A DNA stretch of 64,000 bases from CAVVYJ01 sp963752495 (GTDB lineage: Bacteria; Pseudomonadota; Gammaproteobacteria; Burkholderiales; Methylophilaceae): positions 186,001 to 250,000 of the forward strand of contig CAVVYJ010000002.1 of NCBI GenBank assembly GCA_963752495.1, in the 5' to 3' direction. Shown here one piece after another: positions 8,259-17,152 of the stretch. Within the stretch, counting starts at the first letter, position 1. Every line of letters starts with the position of its first letter. The notes under the pieces are model-generated. The model was not told the origin of the DNA, ran no database searches, and worked only from the letters and a program-made list of their open reading frames with translations. A program made the translations under genes and the position numbers.

Positions 8259-9692
8259 GCGGTTTTAGCGACCTTTTGCGCAAGGTGGTCGCCTAAACGC
8301 AGGGCTAATTGCACAATGGTGTAGGTGGGGTTGGCGTGGCCTCCTGTTGTAAACACAGATGAGCCACCAATGTAGAGGTTATCCATCCCAAATACTTTGC
8401 AATTAGCATCCACAACCCCTTCGGCAGATGTAGCTGCCATGCGCGTGCCGCCCATGTGGTGGAAAGACCATTTTTCATCGTTCTCCGGGTATTCTTGCCC
8501 GTTTGCCAGCCAACCAAGCACTTTTACACGTCCTAAATCCTGCTTGCTAAGATAACTACCAAACATTTTTACCGCAGCTTCAGCCGAATGCCTGTCTTGC
8601 GGCTGTTTTTTCCAAAATAAGATTCAACGCGAGCGTAGCCCAGTGCATCTTTTTCATTTCCAAGCTCAATTCTATTGGTGTCTACTGGCGCTTGCTCCCA
8701 TGCGAGTTTAAGCTCCGCATTACAGACTAGCCCGCTATTTGCTTTGGTTACCAATTTAGAGAAAAACTCAGGCGCGATACATAAGCCATCTTTAATGAGC
8801 GTTTTTAAGAGTTTTTCGCCAGTCGTTAAACGTATACCAAAGTTGCCAATATCGTGCTTGCGTAAAAAATCTGCAGATGGCGCGTAGTAGCGCATGCCAC
8901 CTTGTACGCGCATTTTAGTGAAAGTATAAAGTACAGTATCTCCCACAAAATATACCGGATGCTCCATCCAGTATTTCCTAATGCTTGTGCTTCTGGCACT
9001 ACGCCGCCGTTATGTACCTGATTAGACCAAAGTAACAAACGGCTATTTTCAATGCTGCCTGTACAGACGCAGAAATAACTCGCCGTGATTTTTTGCTCGG
9101 CACCATTTTTGGAGTAAATGTTAACGTGCGATATTTTTTTGCCTGCAGGTGCAATATCTTTAACCGGGCTATTGATAAGCAGCGAGATTAGCGAAGAGCT
9201 TTCGATATGTTTTTGATACTTAGGGGCAAATCTAACCGGTGGGCTAAATTCAAAGCTGATTTCGTTTAAATCTTTGCTAAGTACTTTGTCCGCAGGAAAA
9301 TCATTGATTTCTAAAATTGAATTCGTAGTTTTTGCGTAGGGGTCTAAATCTTTTTTGCTGATTGGCCAGCCAGAGTTTTTAACTAAATCACGTTTTTCAA
9401 AGTCGATTGCATCTAGCGGACGGCACCAGCCACTCCAGTGATTTGATGTGCCGCCGTAATAACGCAGTCTGCAAACATCGAGGTCAAAATATTTATCCCC
9501 GACTACTTTTCCACGATATACATTTTGTGAGTCTTGCGAGTACTCAAATCCGCCTGCTTCGACAATGAGGCAGGGGATTTTCTTTTTTTCTAATTGTAGT
9601 GCGAGGGAGATGCCCGCAGGGCCAGAACCAATGATACAAACCGTCGGTTTAAAGCCCGAGGCTTTAAAACTAGCATAATCCGTGAATATCAT
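8255..9692 (-). CDS. GMC-family FAD-dependent oxidoreductase (two frameshifts)
   Basis: A flavoprotein of the glucose-methanol-choline oxidoreductase family. The N-terminus carries the FAD-binding VCIIGSGPAGISLALQLEKK and the GMC signature area RLRYYGGTSNHWSGWCRPLD. The C-terminus carries FHHMGGTRMA and NLYIGGSSVFTTGGHANPTYTIV, with the catalytic His and Asn region. As given, it is cut into three frames. Adding one base near 8970 restores ALGNTWMEHPVYFVG, and lengthening the T6 run at 8606-8611 by one restores FGKKQPQDRHSAEAAVKMFG. The result is 479 residues, normal for the family. The substrate is unknown (sugar or alcohol type). It overlaps the stop of a 50-codon exported-peptide gene by ATGA. 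Confidence 0.85.
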
Positions 9693-9841
9693 AAATCAGT
9701 TTCTAGCAATATCCAGCCATCACGCATTACTAATCCGTCGCCAATTGGTTTGTTGCCAAATAGTTTTGAAGGGTAGATTCTGGCTAATTGGGTACTGCTT
9801 GCCAGCGCCAAGATTGCTAATATAAAATTTCTTCTTGTCAT
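9689..9841 (-). CDS. Small exported protein, putative partner of the GMC oxidoreductase
   Basis: A 50-codon reading frame that starts MTRRNFILAILALASS, a signal sequence with two arginines before the hydrophobic core, and ends GDGLVMRDGWILLETDL. Its TGA overlaps the ATG of the GMC oxidoreductase (ATGA), so the pair is translationally coupled. It is too short for a classical small subunit such as gluconate 2-dehydrogenase subunit 3, but a role as a signal-bearing or maturation partner is plausible. I do not recognise the family. The coding assignment rests on the coupling and the signal-like N-terminus. Confidence 0.6.
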   Translation of the reverse strand: MTRRNFILAILALASSTQLARIYPSKLFGNKPIGDGLVMRDGWILLETDL

Positions 9842-9944
9842 ATTTTATAGGCTAACTAACTATCAGATATAGACAAATTATACATTGTTTAAATGATGTT
9901 AAAAGTACAACAAGCCCCTTTGCCAGACCTTTTAGTTTGCAGAT

Positions 9945-10827
9945 CTATTTTTTCTTCGCTCTTGGGTGTGCCGCATCGTAAACCTTAGTCAGGTGCTGGT
10001 AATCCAAATGCGTATAAACCTGAGTGGTGCTGATGTTGGCGTGACCGAGCATCTCCTGCACTGCGCGCAAATCGCCGCTGGATTGCAGCACATGGCTTGC
10101 AAAGCTGTGGCGGAGCATGTGCGGATGTACGGAAGAGTTGATGCCTTGCTTAATCGACCATTCTTTCAGGCGATATTGAATGTTTCTTGCTGAAATACGT
10201 CTGCCCTGCAACCCAATAAATACGGCTTTCTCAGCCGGATTTTTGATTAGCAAGTCTGTGCGATTCTTTAACCATTTTTGAATTGCTTCTATCGCATGAC
10301 TGCCTAATGGCACAATGCGAGTTTTGTTGCCTTTACCGGTAACGGTTATCGTGCCTTCACCAAAGTCTAGTTGATCGATATTCAAATTCACGAACTCACT
10401 CAAACGCAAACCTGACGAATAAAATAGCTCTAAAATGGCATGGTCACGCACACTTAAAACGCCATCATCATCAATATCCACAAGCTTGACTGCTTGTTCG
10501 ATAGAAAGTGCTTGCGGTAAGGTTTTAGCGGATTTTGGCGCACGCAACCCGATGACGGGATTGTTTGTGAATCCGTGGCGTTGAACTAAATAATCAAAAA
10601 ACCCACGCCAGCTAGAAAGCATGCGCGCGATGCTTTTGCCGCCCAAGCCTTTGCTGTGCAGGGTCGCGATAAAACGGCGAATGTGCGTGTTTTGCAGATT
10701 GTTTAAGCGTCGTTTCGCCGCTTAAAGCGATAAGTTGCTTGATGTCGCGCGCGTAGTTTTCTTGAGTGAGCGGGCTTAAACCACGCTCAAAGTTTAAAAA
10801 ATCGAGGTAGGGTTTAAGGTAATCCAA
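9945..10827 (-). CDS. xerC: Tyrosine recombinase XerC (frameshifted)
   Basis: Site-specific recombinase that, with XerD and FtsK, resolves chromosome dimers at dif. The N-terminal SAM-like part (YLKPYLDFLNFERGLSPLTQENYARDI) and the catalytic part (SSGLRLSEFVNL with the first Arg, HPHMLRHSFASHVL, LGHANISTTQVYTHLD with the nucleophile Tyr) are in different frames. Removing one base near 10698 restores TLKQLQNTHIRRFIATLHSKG across the join and gives 293 residues, the normal length. It lies downstream of DUF484 and dapF, the conserved dapF-DUF484-xerC operon. Confidence 0.92.
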
Positions 10828-10833
10828 TCGTTA

Positions 10834-11499
10834 TCATTCAATATCGGTCGCCAAATAGCGCGTCAGTGCTGCGCTTATGTGGTCTCCCAATCTTTGTAAA
10901 AAGTCTGTGCCCATGCCTACATAAAAGCGTTCTTGCTGCTCACTGGATAATGCTAGGAAACCATATACGGCGGCTTCGTTTCTAAGCGGTAAAACAGCAA
11001 CAGATGCAGCCGGCTCTATAAACCAGTCATCAATCACGATGCTGGTTGGCGTTACGCCACAATAGACATTGTGTATGCTTTTTACCCAGGTTTTAATTGT
11101 TTCAGGCACCTCGCCAAATACGAGATTTTCTGTATCAATAGAGTTGAGTGGGGTAGCCCATATCCGCAGGCAGGTTTCAGAAATATTGAAATCTTCAGGA
11201 AGATGATGGCTGATGAGCTGCTCAATGGCATCAAAGTGTTTGGTTTGCTGAAGCAACACGGTAAACCGATGTATTTTATTAGCAATTACATCATTTTCTT
11301 CTGCATTAAGCACAAGTTCGGCAAAGCGTTCTTCCAACGCATTAATTTTGTCACGCTGCGCTAATTGTTGCCGTTCTGCCAGTGAAATAGTGCCTTCACC
11401 ATGCGGACTTGGCAGGTGAATGTCAGCCAGAAAAGAAGCATTTTGTTCGAAAAAATGCGGGTTCTTTTTTAAAAAATCTTTAACATCATTTTCTTGCAT
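10834..11499 (-). CDS. DUF484 family protein
   Basis: A 221-residue cytoplasmic protein of the DUF484 family: a short N-terminal helix-rich part (DVKDFLKKNPHFFEQNASFLADIHLPSPHGEG), a coiled-coil linker (AERQQLAQRDKINALEERF), then a GAF-like domain ending FLALSSEQQERFYVGMGTDFLQRLGDHI. It is conserved between dapF and xerC in proteobacteria, and its function is not established. The spacing is tight: 6 bases to xerC, 37 from dapF. No breaks are seen in this gene, in contrast to both neighbours. Confidence 0.92.
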   Translation of the reverse strand: MQENDVKDFLKKNPHFFEQNASFLADIHLPSPHGEGTISLAERQQLAQRDKINALEERFAELVLNAEENDVIANKIHRFTVLLQQTKHFDAIEQLISHHLPEDFNISETCLRIWATPLNSIDTENLVFGEVPETIKTWVKSIHNVYCGVTPTSIVIDDWFIEPAASVAVLPLRNEAAVYGFLALSSEQQERFYVGMGTDFLQRLGDHISAALTRYLATDIE

Positions 11500-11536
11500 T
11501 TATATTCCTAAAATCTAAAAAAATTAAATACCAAGC

Positions 11537-12370
11537 TTATATTTCAATCTCGCCGTCAAATACAATTTCTGCTGGGCCAGTCATCAACACAGGCTTTTCT
11601 TCATTTTGCCATTCAATATTTAAAATTCCGCCGCGCGTATTTACTTTAACCGGGGAAGTTAACAAACCCAATTGTATGCCACTTACTGCTGCTGCGCATG
11701 CGCCGGTGCCACAACTTAACGTTTCGCCACTGCCACGTTCAAACACACGTAATTTGATTTCGTGCGGATCAATAACCTGCATAAAGCCAGCATTCACCCG
11801 TTGTGGAAAATCATTGTGCGCCTCAATTTGCGGGCCAAGCTCTTCTACGCTGGCAGTATCAACATTATCCACCAAAGTAACCGCGTGCGGGTTTCCCATA
11901 GAAAGCTGCAGAAATGCGAATGGTTTGATTGTTAAGTTTGAGCGAATATTGGTTTTTACGTGATTCGGCCTTATATGGGATTTGTGCAGGCTCAAACTTT
12001 GGCGCACCCATATTCACCGTTACCTGACCGTTGTTTTGCAGTTTAAGAAAAATAATGCCACTGGCAGTTTCTACAGCGATTTCCTGCTTTTTTGTTAACC
12101 CTTTATCCACCACAAAGCGCACAAAACAGCGCGCACCATTGCCGCATTGTTCAACTTCGCCGCCATCTGCATTAAAAATGCTGATAGCGAAAATCCACAT
12201 TTGGCGTAGCATGTTTTTTCCACCATTAAAAGTTGGTCGCAACCTACACCAAAATAGCGATTAGCAATTTTTTTAATTTGGCTTTTTGTTAGCGAGATTG
12301 GCAAAGAATAGGCATCAATCACGACAAAATCATTGCCAGCACCTTGCATTTTGGTAAATTTAAGCTTCAT
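11537..12370 (-). CDS. dapF: Diaminopimelate epimerase (three frameshifts)
   Basis: Epimerises LL- to meso-diaminopimelate for lysine and peptidoglycan. The first catalytic Cys is in CGNGARCF and the second in SCGTGACAAA. As given, the gene is scattered over three frames. Three one-base corrections restore it: T6 at 12214-12219 back to five (VEKHATPNVDFRY), one base at 12182 (FRYRIFNADGGEVEQCGNG), and AAA at 11902-11904 back to two (RISAASMGNPHAV). The span of 834 bases minus three is exactly 277 codons, a 276-residue DapF. Since the enzyme is normally essential, sequence error is far more likely than decay. Confidence 0.93.
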
Positions 12371-12451
12371 ATTTTCTTTTTGTTCAACGCCATATTTATA
12401 GCATTAATTCATAGAGTTACTGTTAATTATTTTTAATACTTTGTGGCTTGG

Positions 12452-12481
12452 TTAGACGCATACTAGAAAAGTAGGTACAAT
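12452..12481 (+). promoter_or_regulatory. Probable sigma-70 promoter of metK
   Basis: TTAGAC (12452-12457) and TACAAT (12476-12481) separated by 18 bases resemble -35 and -10 boxes and lie about 90 bases before the metK start. The leader between them and metK shows no SAM riboswitch that I can recognise. Confidence 0.5.
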
Positions 12482-12572
12482 ACGCACTCTTTTATTGTCC
12501 TGATGTGCTTGCTTCAGCCTTTAGTAAGTGTGTCATTTCAAATTTTCTTTAAATTTTCTTTTCAAGGCGCAT

Positions 12573-13736
12573 ATGAACGAATATTTATTTACTTCTGAAT
12601 CTGTTTCAGAAGGACATCCAGATAAGCTCGCAGACCAAGTATCAGATAGTATTTTAGATGCTATTTTAACTCAAGATCCAACCGCTCGTGTAGCAGCAGA
12701 GACGCTTGCTAATACTGGTTTGGTCGTGCTTGCAGGTGAAATTACGACAACTGCAAATGTCGATTACATTAAAGTTGCGCGTGATGCGATTAAACGCATC
12801 GGCTACGACAATACCGAATATGGCATTGATTATAAAGGATGTGCGGTTTTAGTCGCATATGACAAGCAATCCCCAGATATTGCGCAAGGTGTAGATAATG
12901 CCAATGATGACCCATTAGACCAAGGCGCTGGCGACCAAGGTTTGATGTTTGGTTATGCAGTGAACGAAACGCCACAATTAATGCCTTTGCCAATTTGGTT
13001 AAGCCATCGCTTAATGGAGCGCCAAGCGCCGTTGCGTAAAGATGGCCGTTTGCCATGGTTACGCCCGGATGCGAAATCGCAAGTGACTGTGCAATACGTG
13101 GATGGCAAACCGCATAAAATCGATACGGTCTTAATTTCTACGCAGCATGCGCCGGAAATGGAGCTGAAAGATATACGCGAGGCGGTGATTGAAGAAATTA
13201 TTAAGCCCATGTTGCCAAAAGAGCTGATCAAAGGAGAGATTAAGTATCTGGTAAACCCTACTGGGCGCTTTGTAGTAGGCGGTCCACAGGGTGATTGCGG
13301 CTTAACTGGTCGTAAAATTATTGTAGATACCTACGGTGGCGCTGCGCCGCATGGTGGAGGTGCTTTTTCTGGCAAGGACCCTTCAAAAGTGGATCGCTCG
13401 GCAGCTTACGCAGGGCGCTATGTGGCCAAAAATATTGTAGCTGCAGGTTTGGCAGATAAATGTTTGGTACAAGTGAGCTATGCGATTGGCGTAGCACAGC
13501 CGACTAGCGTCATGGTGGAAACCTATGGTACTGGCAAGGTTTCAAATGAAGTGTTGACCGCCTTAGTGCGTGAACATTTTGACTTGCGCCCAAAAGGCAT
13601 CGTCAAAATGCTGGATTTACTTCGCCCGATTTATGCCAAAACTGCTGCCTACGGCCATTTTGGCCGTGATGAGCCTGAATTTACTTGGGAACAATCAGAC
13701 AGAGCTGCAGCCTTACGCGCTGCGGCAGGTTTGTAG
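12573..13736 (+). CDS. metK: S-adenosylmethionine synthetase
   Basis: Makes S-adenosylmethionine from methionine and ATP. Signature stretches are SEGHPDKLADQVSDSILD, GAGDQGLMFGYA and GGGAFSGKDPSKVDRSAAY (ATP/phosphate binding). The ATG at 12573 gives 387 residues, the normal length; it is preceded by AAGG at 12564-12567. Upstream in-frame codons back to 12528 encode low-complexity sequence and are rejected. With ahcY and metF downstream it forms a methyl-cycle locus, interrupted by an HD-GYP gene. The gene is intact. Confidence 0.97.
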   Translation: MNEYLFTSESVSEGHPDKLADQVSDSILDAILTQDPTARVAAETLANTGLVVLAGEITTTANVDYIKVARDAIKRIGYDNTEYGIDYKGCAVLVAYDKQSPDIAQGVDNANDDPLDQGAGDQGLMFGYAVNETPQLMPLPIWLSHRLMERQAPLRKDGRLPWLRPDAKSQVTVQYVDGKPHKIDTVLISTQHAPEMELKDIREAVIEEIIKPMLPKELIKGEIKYLVNPTGRFVVGGPQGDCGLTGRKIIVDTYGGAAPHGGGAFSGKDPSKVDRSAAYAGRYVAKNIVAAGLADKCLVQVSYAIGVAQPTSVMVETYGTGKVSNEVLTALVREHFDLRPKGIVKMLDLLRPIYAKTAAYGHFGRDEPEFTWEQSDRAAALRAAAGL

Positions 13737-13828
13737 CTAAGACACAAAAGTAAACGTTTAAAAGCGGTACTTTAGTCACGCTAATTCACAAATATATAGT
13801 GCAGGGTTTGTTTTAAACTCTGTGCTAT

Positions 13829-15062
13829 ATGTTAAAAACCATCGCAACACATCAAGTACGAAAGGGTATGTTTATTCATTCGCTCAAGGGCGCTTGGATT
13901 GATCACCCATTTTGGAAAAAAGCATTTAAGCTCACAGATTCGGAAGACCTCAAAAAACTTCAAAAAAGCGGTATTAAAGAAGTGGTGATTGATGTTTCAA
14001 AAGGGCTAGATGTTGCTGAGAATACGTCTGAAACTATAGTCATTGAGGTTGAACCTGAAGAACAATAAACCAGAAGACATTCCCCCAGAAAAAACAAGCG
14101 TTAAACGCATATACAGCAAGCAAGAACGTGCACAAGCTAAGCGTGCTATAGCTTCCTCTAAAAAGGCTGTGGTTTCAATGTTTAATGATGTGCGTATGGG
14201 TAAAGCAATCAGCGCAGAAGGTCTTGCACCCTTGGTAAATGAAATTTCAGCTTCATTAGAGCGTAATGAAGGTGCGCTAATTAGTCTAGTGCGGCTTAAA
14301 ACATCAGATGACTACACTTATATGCACAGCGTGGCAGTCTGTGCGCTAATGGTTTCATTGGCTCGTCAACTTGGCTTGTCTGAGCAAGAAATTAAGCAGG
14401 CCGGCCTTGCCGGGCTGTTACATGACGTGGGTAAAGCTGCAATTCCTGTAGACGTATTAAATAAACCTGGCGCGTTAACATCGGAAGAGTTCAATTTAGT
14501 AAAGTTGCATCCGGAACGTGGGCATGAATTATTGTTCAAGGGACAGGTTAAAGATGAAATTGCGTTGGATGTTTGTTTGCATCATCATGAAAAGATAGAC
14601 GGTTCAGGTTACCCACATAAACTTAATGGTGACAAGATTAGCCTTTTTCGCCAAGATGGGTGCGGTATGTGACGTATATGACGCGATTACCTCAAATCGA
14701 CCATATAAAGCTGGCTGGGATCCCGGCACATCTTTGCATTCGATGGCACAGTGGAAAGATCATTTCGATGAGTTGAGGTATTTAAGGCATTTGTGAAATC
14801 GGTAGGCATTTATCCTATTGGTTCCATGGTGTTACTTAAATCAGTAGATTAGGCGTGGTGATTGATCAAAGCCCCAAAAGATTTGCTTTCCCCAATTGTA
14901 AAAGTATTTTTCTCAACAAAATCAAAAATTCGTATCCCTGTCGAAGTGGTTGATTTATCAAAAGCAGGGGTGAATGATCAAATTGTTGGTCATCAAGATC
15001 CTGTTGCTTGGGGAATCGATGATGTTGATGCGTTGTGGAATCAAAACGATTTGTGGGGCTAA
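13829..15062 (+). CDS. DUF3391 plus HD-GYP domain protein, predicted c-di-GMP phosphodiesterase (five frameshifts)
   Basis: Reads as an N-terminal DUF3391 domain (KTIATHQVRKGMFIHSLKG) followed by an HD-GYP domain: HSVAVCALMVSLARQLG, LLHDVGKAAIP (HD), HPERGHELL, LHHHEKIDGSGYP (HHExxDGxGYP) and AVCDVYDAITSNRPYKAG. It should hydrolyse c-di-GMP. The given sequence is cut by about five one-base changes: near 14063, T5 at 14644-14648 (one too many, giving SLFAKMGAVCDVYD), near 14776, near 14844 (a missing G, giving KSGRLGVVIDQSPK) and CCCC at 14872-14875 (one too many). Net correction leaves 1233 bases, exactly 411 codons. It lies between metK and ahcY. Confidence 0.85.
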
Positions 15063-15091
15063 GTTTTAGATAGAAAAAATATTTTGAATTT

Positions 15092-15119
15092 TTGAATTTT
15101 AATTCAATCGTAGTACAAT
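15092..15119 (+). promoter_or_regulatory. Promoter of the ahcY transcript
   Basis: TTGAAT (15092-15097) and TACAAT (15114-15119) with a 16-base spacer place the transcript start near 15126, immediately before the first conserved bases of the SAH riboswitch. Confidence 0.65.
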
Positions 15120-15127
15120 GCACGAAA

Positions 15128-15222
15128 TACCGAGGAACGTTGCGAGAGTTTTTTAAAATATTAACTCCTAGGCTCGGTTTGCAGGATAAGCTTTATAATT
15201 TCCTGTAACGGCGTTCACCTAT
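15128..15222 (+). promoter_or_regulatory. S-adenosylhomocysteine (SAH) riboswitch
   Basis: The conserved blocks are in order: ACCGAGGAACGTTGC (15129-15143), CTCCTAGGCTCGGTTTGCAGG, and AACGGCGTTCACC (15207-15219). CCGAG pairs with CTCGG, and GAACG with CGTTC as the pseudoknot-type pairing of this class. Just after it, TTCACCTA (15214-15221) can instead pair with TAGGTGAA (15248-15255), the likely expression switch. SAH riboswitches turn on ahcY when SAH builds up. The gene downstream is indeed ahcY, which confirms the call. Confidence 0.93.
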
Positions 15223-15338
15223 TTTAAAACCGTGCCAGACACGGGGTTAGGTGAACAAAAGCCGCCAGTTCTCAAATACTCGTCTTTTTGCTCTCTGTTT
15301 TCCCCATCTGGTCACAATTAATTCTTAAGGAATAAATT

Positions 15339-16748
15339 ATGAATAATGTGACAGATATCAAAGATTATGTCATTGCTGACATTGAATTAGCGGCATTTGG
15401 CCGTAAAGAAATTGCCATTGCAGAAACTGAAATGCCTGGCTTGATGGCGATTCGTGAAGAATATGCAAAGGCTCAACCACTAAAAGGTGCCCGTATTACT
15501 GGCTCGCTGCACATGACGATTCAAACCGCAGTGCTGATTGAGACGCTGAAAGATTTGGGCGCAGAAGTACGTTGGGCTTCTTGCAATATTTACTCTACGC
15601 AAGATCATGCGGCAGCAGCGATAGCTGCTGGCGGCACACCAGTATTTGCAGTTAAGGGTGAATCTTTGGTTGATTATTGGGATTATACGCACCGCATTTT
15701 TGAATGGGCAGACGGCGGTTATAGCAATATGATCTTGGATGATGGCGGTGACGCGACCTTGTTACTACATTTGGGCGCACGCGCCGAAAAGGATTTGTCA
15801 GTAGTTGCAAACCCTGGGTCTGAAGAAGAAGTCTGTTTGTTCGATTCGATCAAAGCCAAACTTAAAACCGAACCAACGTGGTATTCCACGCGCTTGAGTA
15901 AAATCTTAGGGGTGACTGAAGAGACGACTACGGGCGTACATCGACTGTACCAAATGCACAAGGAAGGCAAATTGGCTTTTCCAGCCATCAACGTCAACGA
16001 TTCTGTGACTAAATCTAAATTTGACAATTTGTATGGCTGCCGTGAATCTTTAGTGGATGGTATCAAGCGTGCAACTGATGTAATGGTTGCGGGTAAGGTG
16101 GCGGTTGTTGCAGGTTATGGCGATGTGGGTAAGGGTTCTGCACAAGCTTTGCGTGCACTTTCAGCACAAGTTTGGGTGACAGAAATTGACCCGATTTGCG
16201 CGCTACAAGCGGCAATGGAAGGCTACCGTGTAGTGACCATGGATTACGCGGCCGAGCATGCAGATATTTTTGTGACGGCGACTGGTAACTACCATGTCAT
16301 TACCCACGACCACATGGCAAAAATGAAGGATCAGGCGATTGTGTGTAATATTGGACACTTTGATAACGAGATTGATGTGGCAAGCCTTGAGAAATACGAA
16401 TGGGACGAAATTAAGCCACAAGTTGATCATGTGATTTTCCCAAATGGCAAACGTATTATCTTGCTAGCAAAAGGACGATTGGTGAATCTGGGTTGCGGTA
16501 CAGGTCACCCAAGTTATGTGATGAGCTCTTCATTTGCCAATCAAACAATTGCGCAAATCGAGCTGTTTACTAAAATCGACAATTACCCTGTGGGCGTATA
16601 CACTTTACCTAAACACTTGGATGAAAAAGTGGCTACATTGCAGTTGAAGAAGCTAAATGCGCAATTAACGCGTTTGACGTCGCAACAAGCAGCGTATATT
16701 GGCGTGGCAGAAAATGGCCCATTTAAATCGGACCATTATCGTTACTAG
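15339..16748 (+). CDS. ahcY: Adenosylhomocysteinase
   Basis: Hydrolyses S-adenosylhomocysteine to homocysteine and adenosine, closing the methyl cycle with metK and metF nearby. The 469-residue protein shows the SAHH signatures: SLHMTIQTAVLIETL, CNIYSTQDHAAAAIA, the NAD-binding VAGYGDVGKGSAQALRAL and the C-terminal GPFKSDHYRY. The start ATG 15339 is preceded by AAGGA at a normal distance. It is preceded by its own promoter and SAH riboswitch, so it is controlled separately from metK. The gene is intact. Confidence 0.97.
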   Translation: MNNVTDIKDYVIADIELAAFGRKEIAIAETEMPGLMAIREEYAKAQPLKGARITGSLHMTIQTAVLIETLKDLGAEVRWASCNIYSTQDHAAAAIAAGGTPVFAVKGESLVDYWDYTHRIFEWADGGYSNMILDDGGDATLLLHLGARAEKDLSVVANPGSEEEVCLFDSIKAKLKTEPTWYSTRLSKILGVTEETTTGVHRLYQMHKEGKLAFPAINVNDSVTKSKFDNLYGCRESLVDGIKRATDVMVAGKVAVVAGYGDVGKGSAQALRALSAQVWVTEIDPICALQAAMEGYRVVTMDYAAEHADIFVTATGNYHVITHDHMAKMKDQAIVCNIGHFDNEIDVASLEKYEWDEIKPQVDHVIFPNGKRIILLAKGRLVNLGCGTGHPSYVMSSSFANQTIAQIELFTKIDNYPVGVYTLPKHLDEKVATLQLKKLNAQLTRLTSQQAAYIGVAENGPFKSDHYRY

Positions 16749-16778
16749 AACGTTTAATCGTATAAAGGGGAGTTGGGT

Positions 16779-17123
16779 ATGAAGTTATTGGCTGCTTGGA
16801 TATTGAATGCGATAGCGTTGTTGGCAGTTGCTTATTTTGTACCTGACATTCACGTGGCAGGTTTTGGAATTGCGCTGGTTGCCGCTGTAGTGATTGGCTT
16901 GGTGAACATGCTCATTAAACCGATTTTGGTAATTTTGACATTGCCTGTCACGATACTCACGTTGGGCTTGTTTATTCTTGTAATCAATGGCCTGTTATTT
17001 TGGGGCGTAGGTTATTTTTTAGAAGGCTTTGAGGTGCGCACTATCGTGGCAGGAATTATCGGTGCGCTTGCCTACAGCGTTATCTCTTGGTTATTAACCA
17101 CGCTATTGGTTGGTAAAAAATAA
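16779..17123 (+). CDS. Phage holin family 4-type membrane protein
   Basis: A 114-residue integral membrane protein of the phage_holin_4_2 family, a chromosomal family widespread in bacteria and not a sign of prophage. It has about four hydrophobic helices: LLAAWILNAIALLAVAYFV, VVAAVVIGLVNML, LTLPVTILTLGLFILVINGL and IIGALAYSVISWLLTTLL. ATG 16779 is favoured because AAGGGGAG lies just before it; the in-frame TTG at 16773 is inside that site's spacing. It sits between ahcY and metF in many betaproteobacteria. The function is unknown. Confidence 0.88.
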   Translation: MKLLAAWILNAIALLAVAYFVPDIHVAGFGIALVAAVVIGLVNMLIKPILVILTLPVTILTLGLFILVINGLLFWGVGYFLEGFEVRTIVAGIIGALAYSVISWLLTTLLVGKK

Positions 17124-17152
17124 GTACTTGGCAAAAAATTAAGCAAAATAAG

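Noticed and set aside
9945..10827. An integrase of a genomic island
   Set aside because: Position in the dapF-DUF484-xerC operon and length identify it as the housekeeping XerC.
12482..12572. A SAM riboswitch in the metK leader
   Set aside because: None of the conserved SAM-I or SAM-II blocks could be seen in the roughly 90-base leader.
13801..13825. GCAGGGTTT...AAACTCTGTGC as a metK terminator
   Set aside because: The stem has mismatches and no T-run, and it lies directly at the start codon of the HD-GYP gene.
16773..17123. Prophage, because of the holin-like protein
   Set aside because: This chromosomal membrane family is widespread next to housekeeping genes, and no other phage gene is present.
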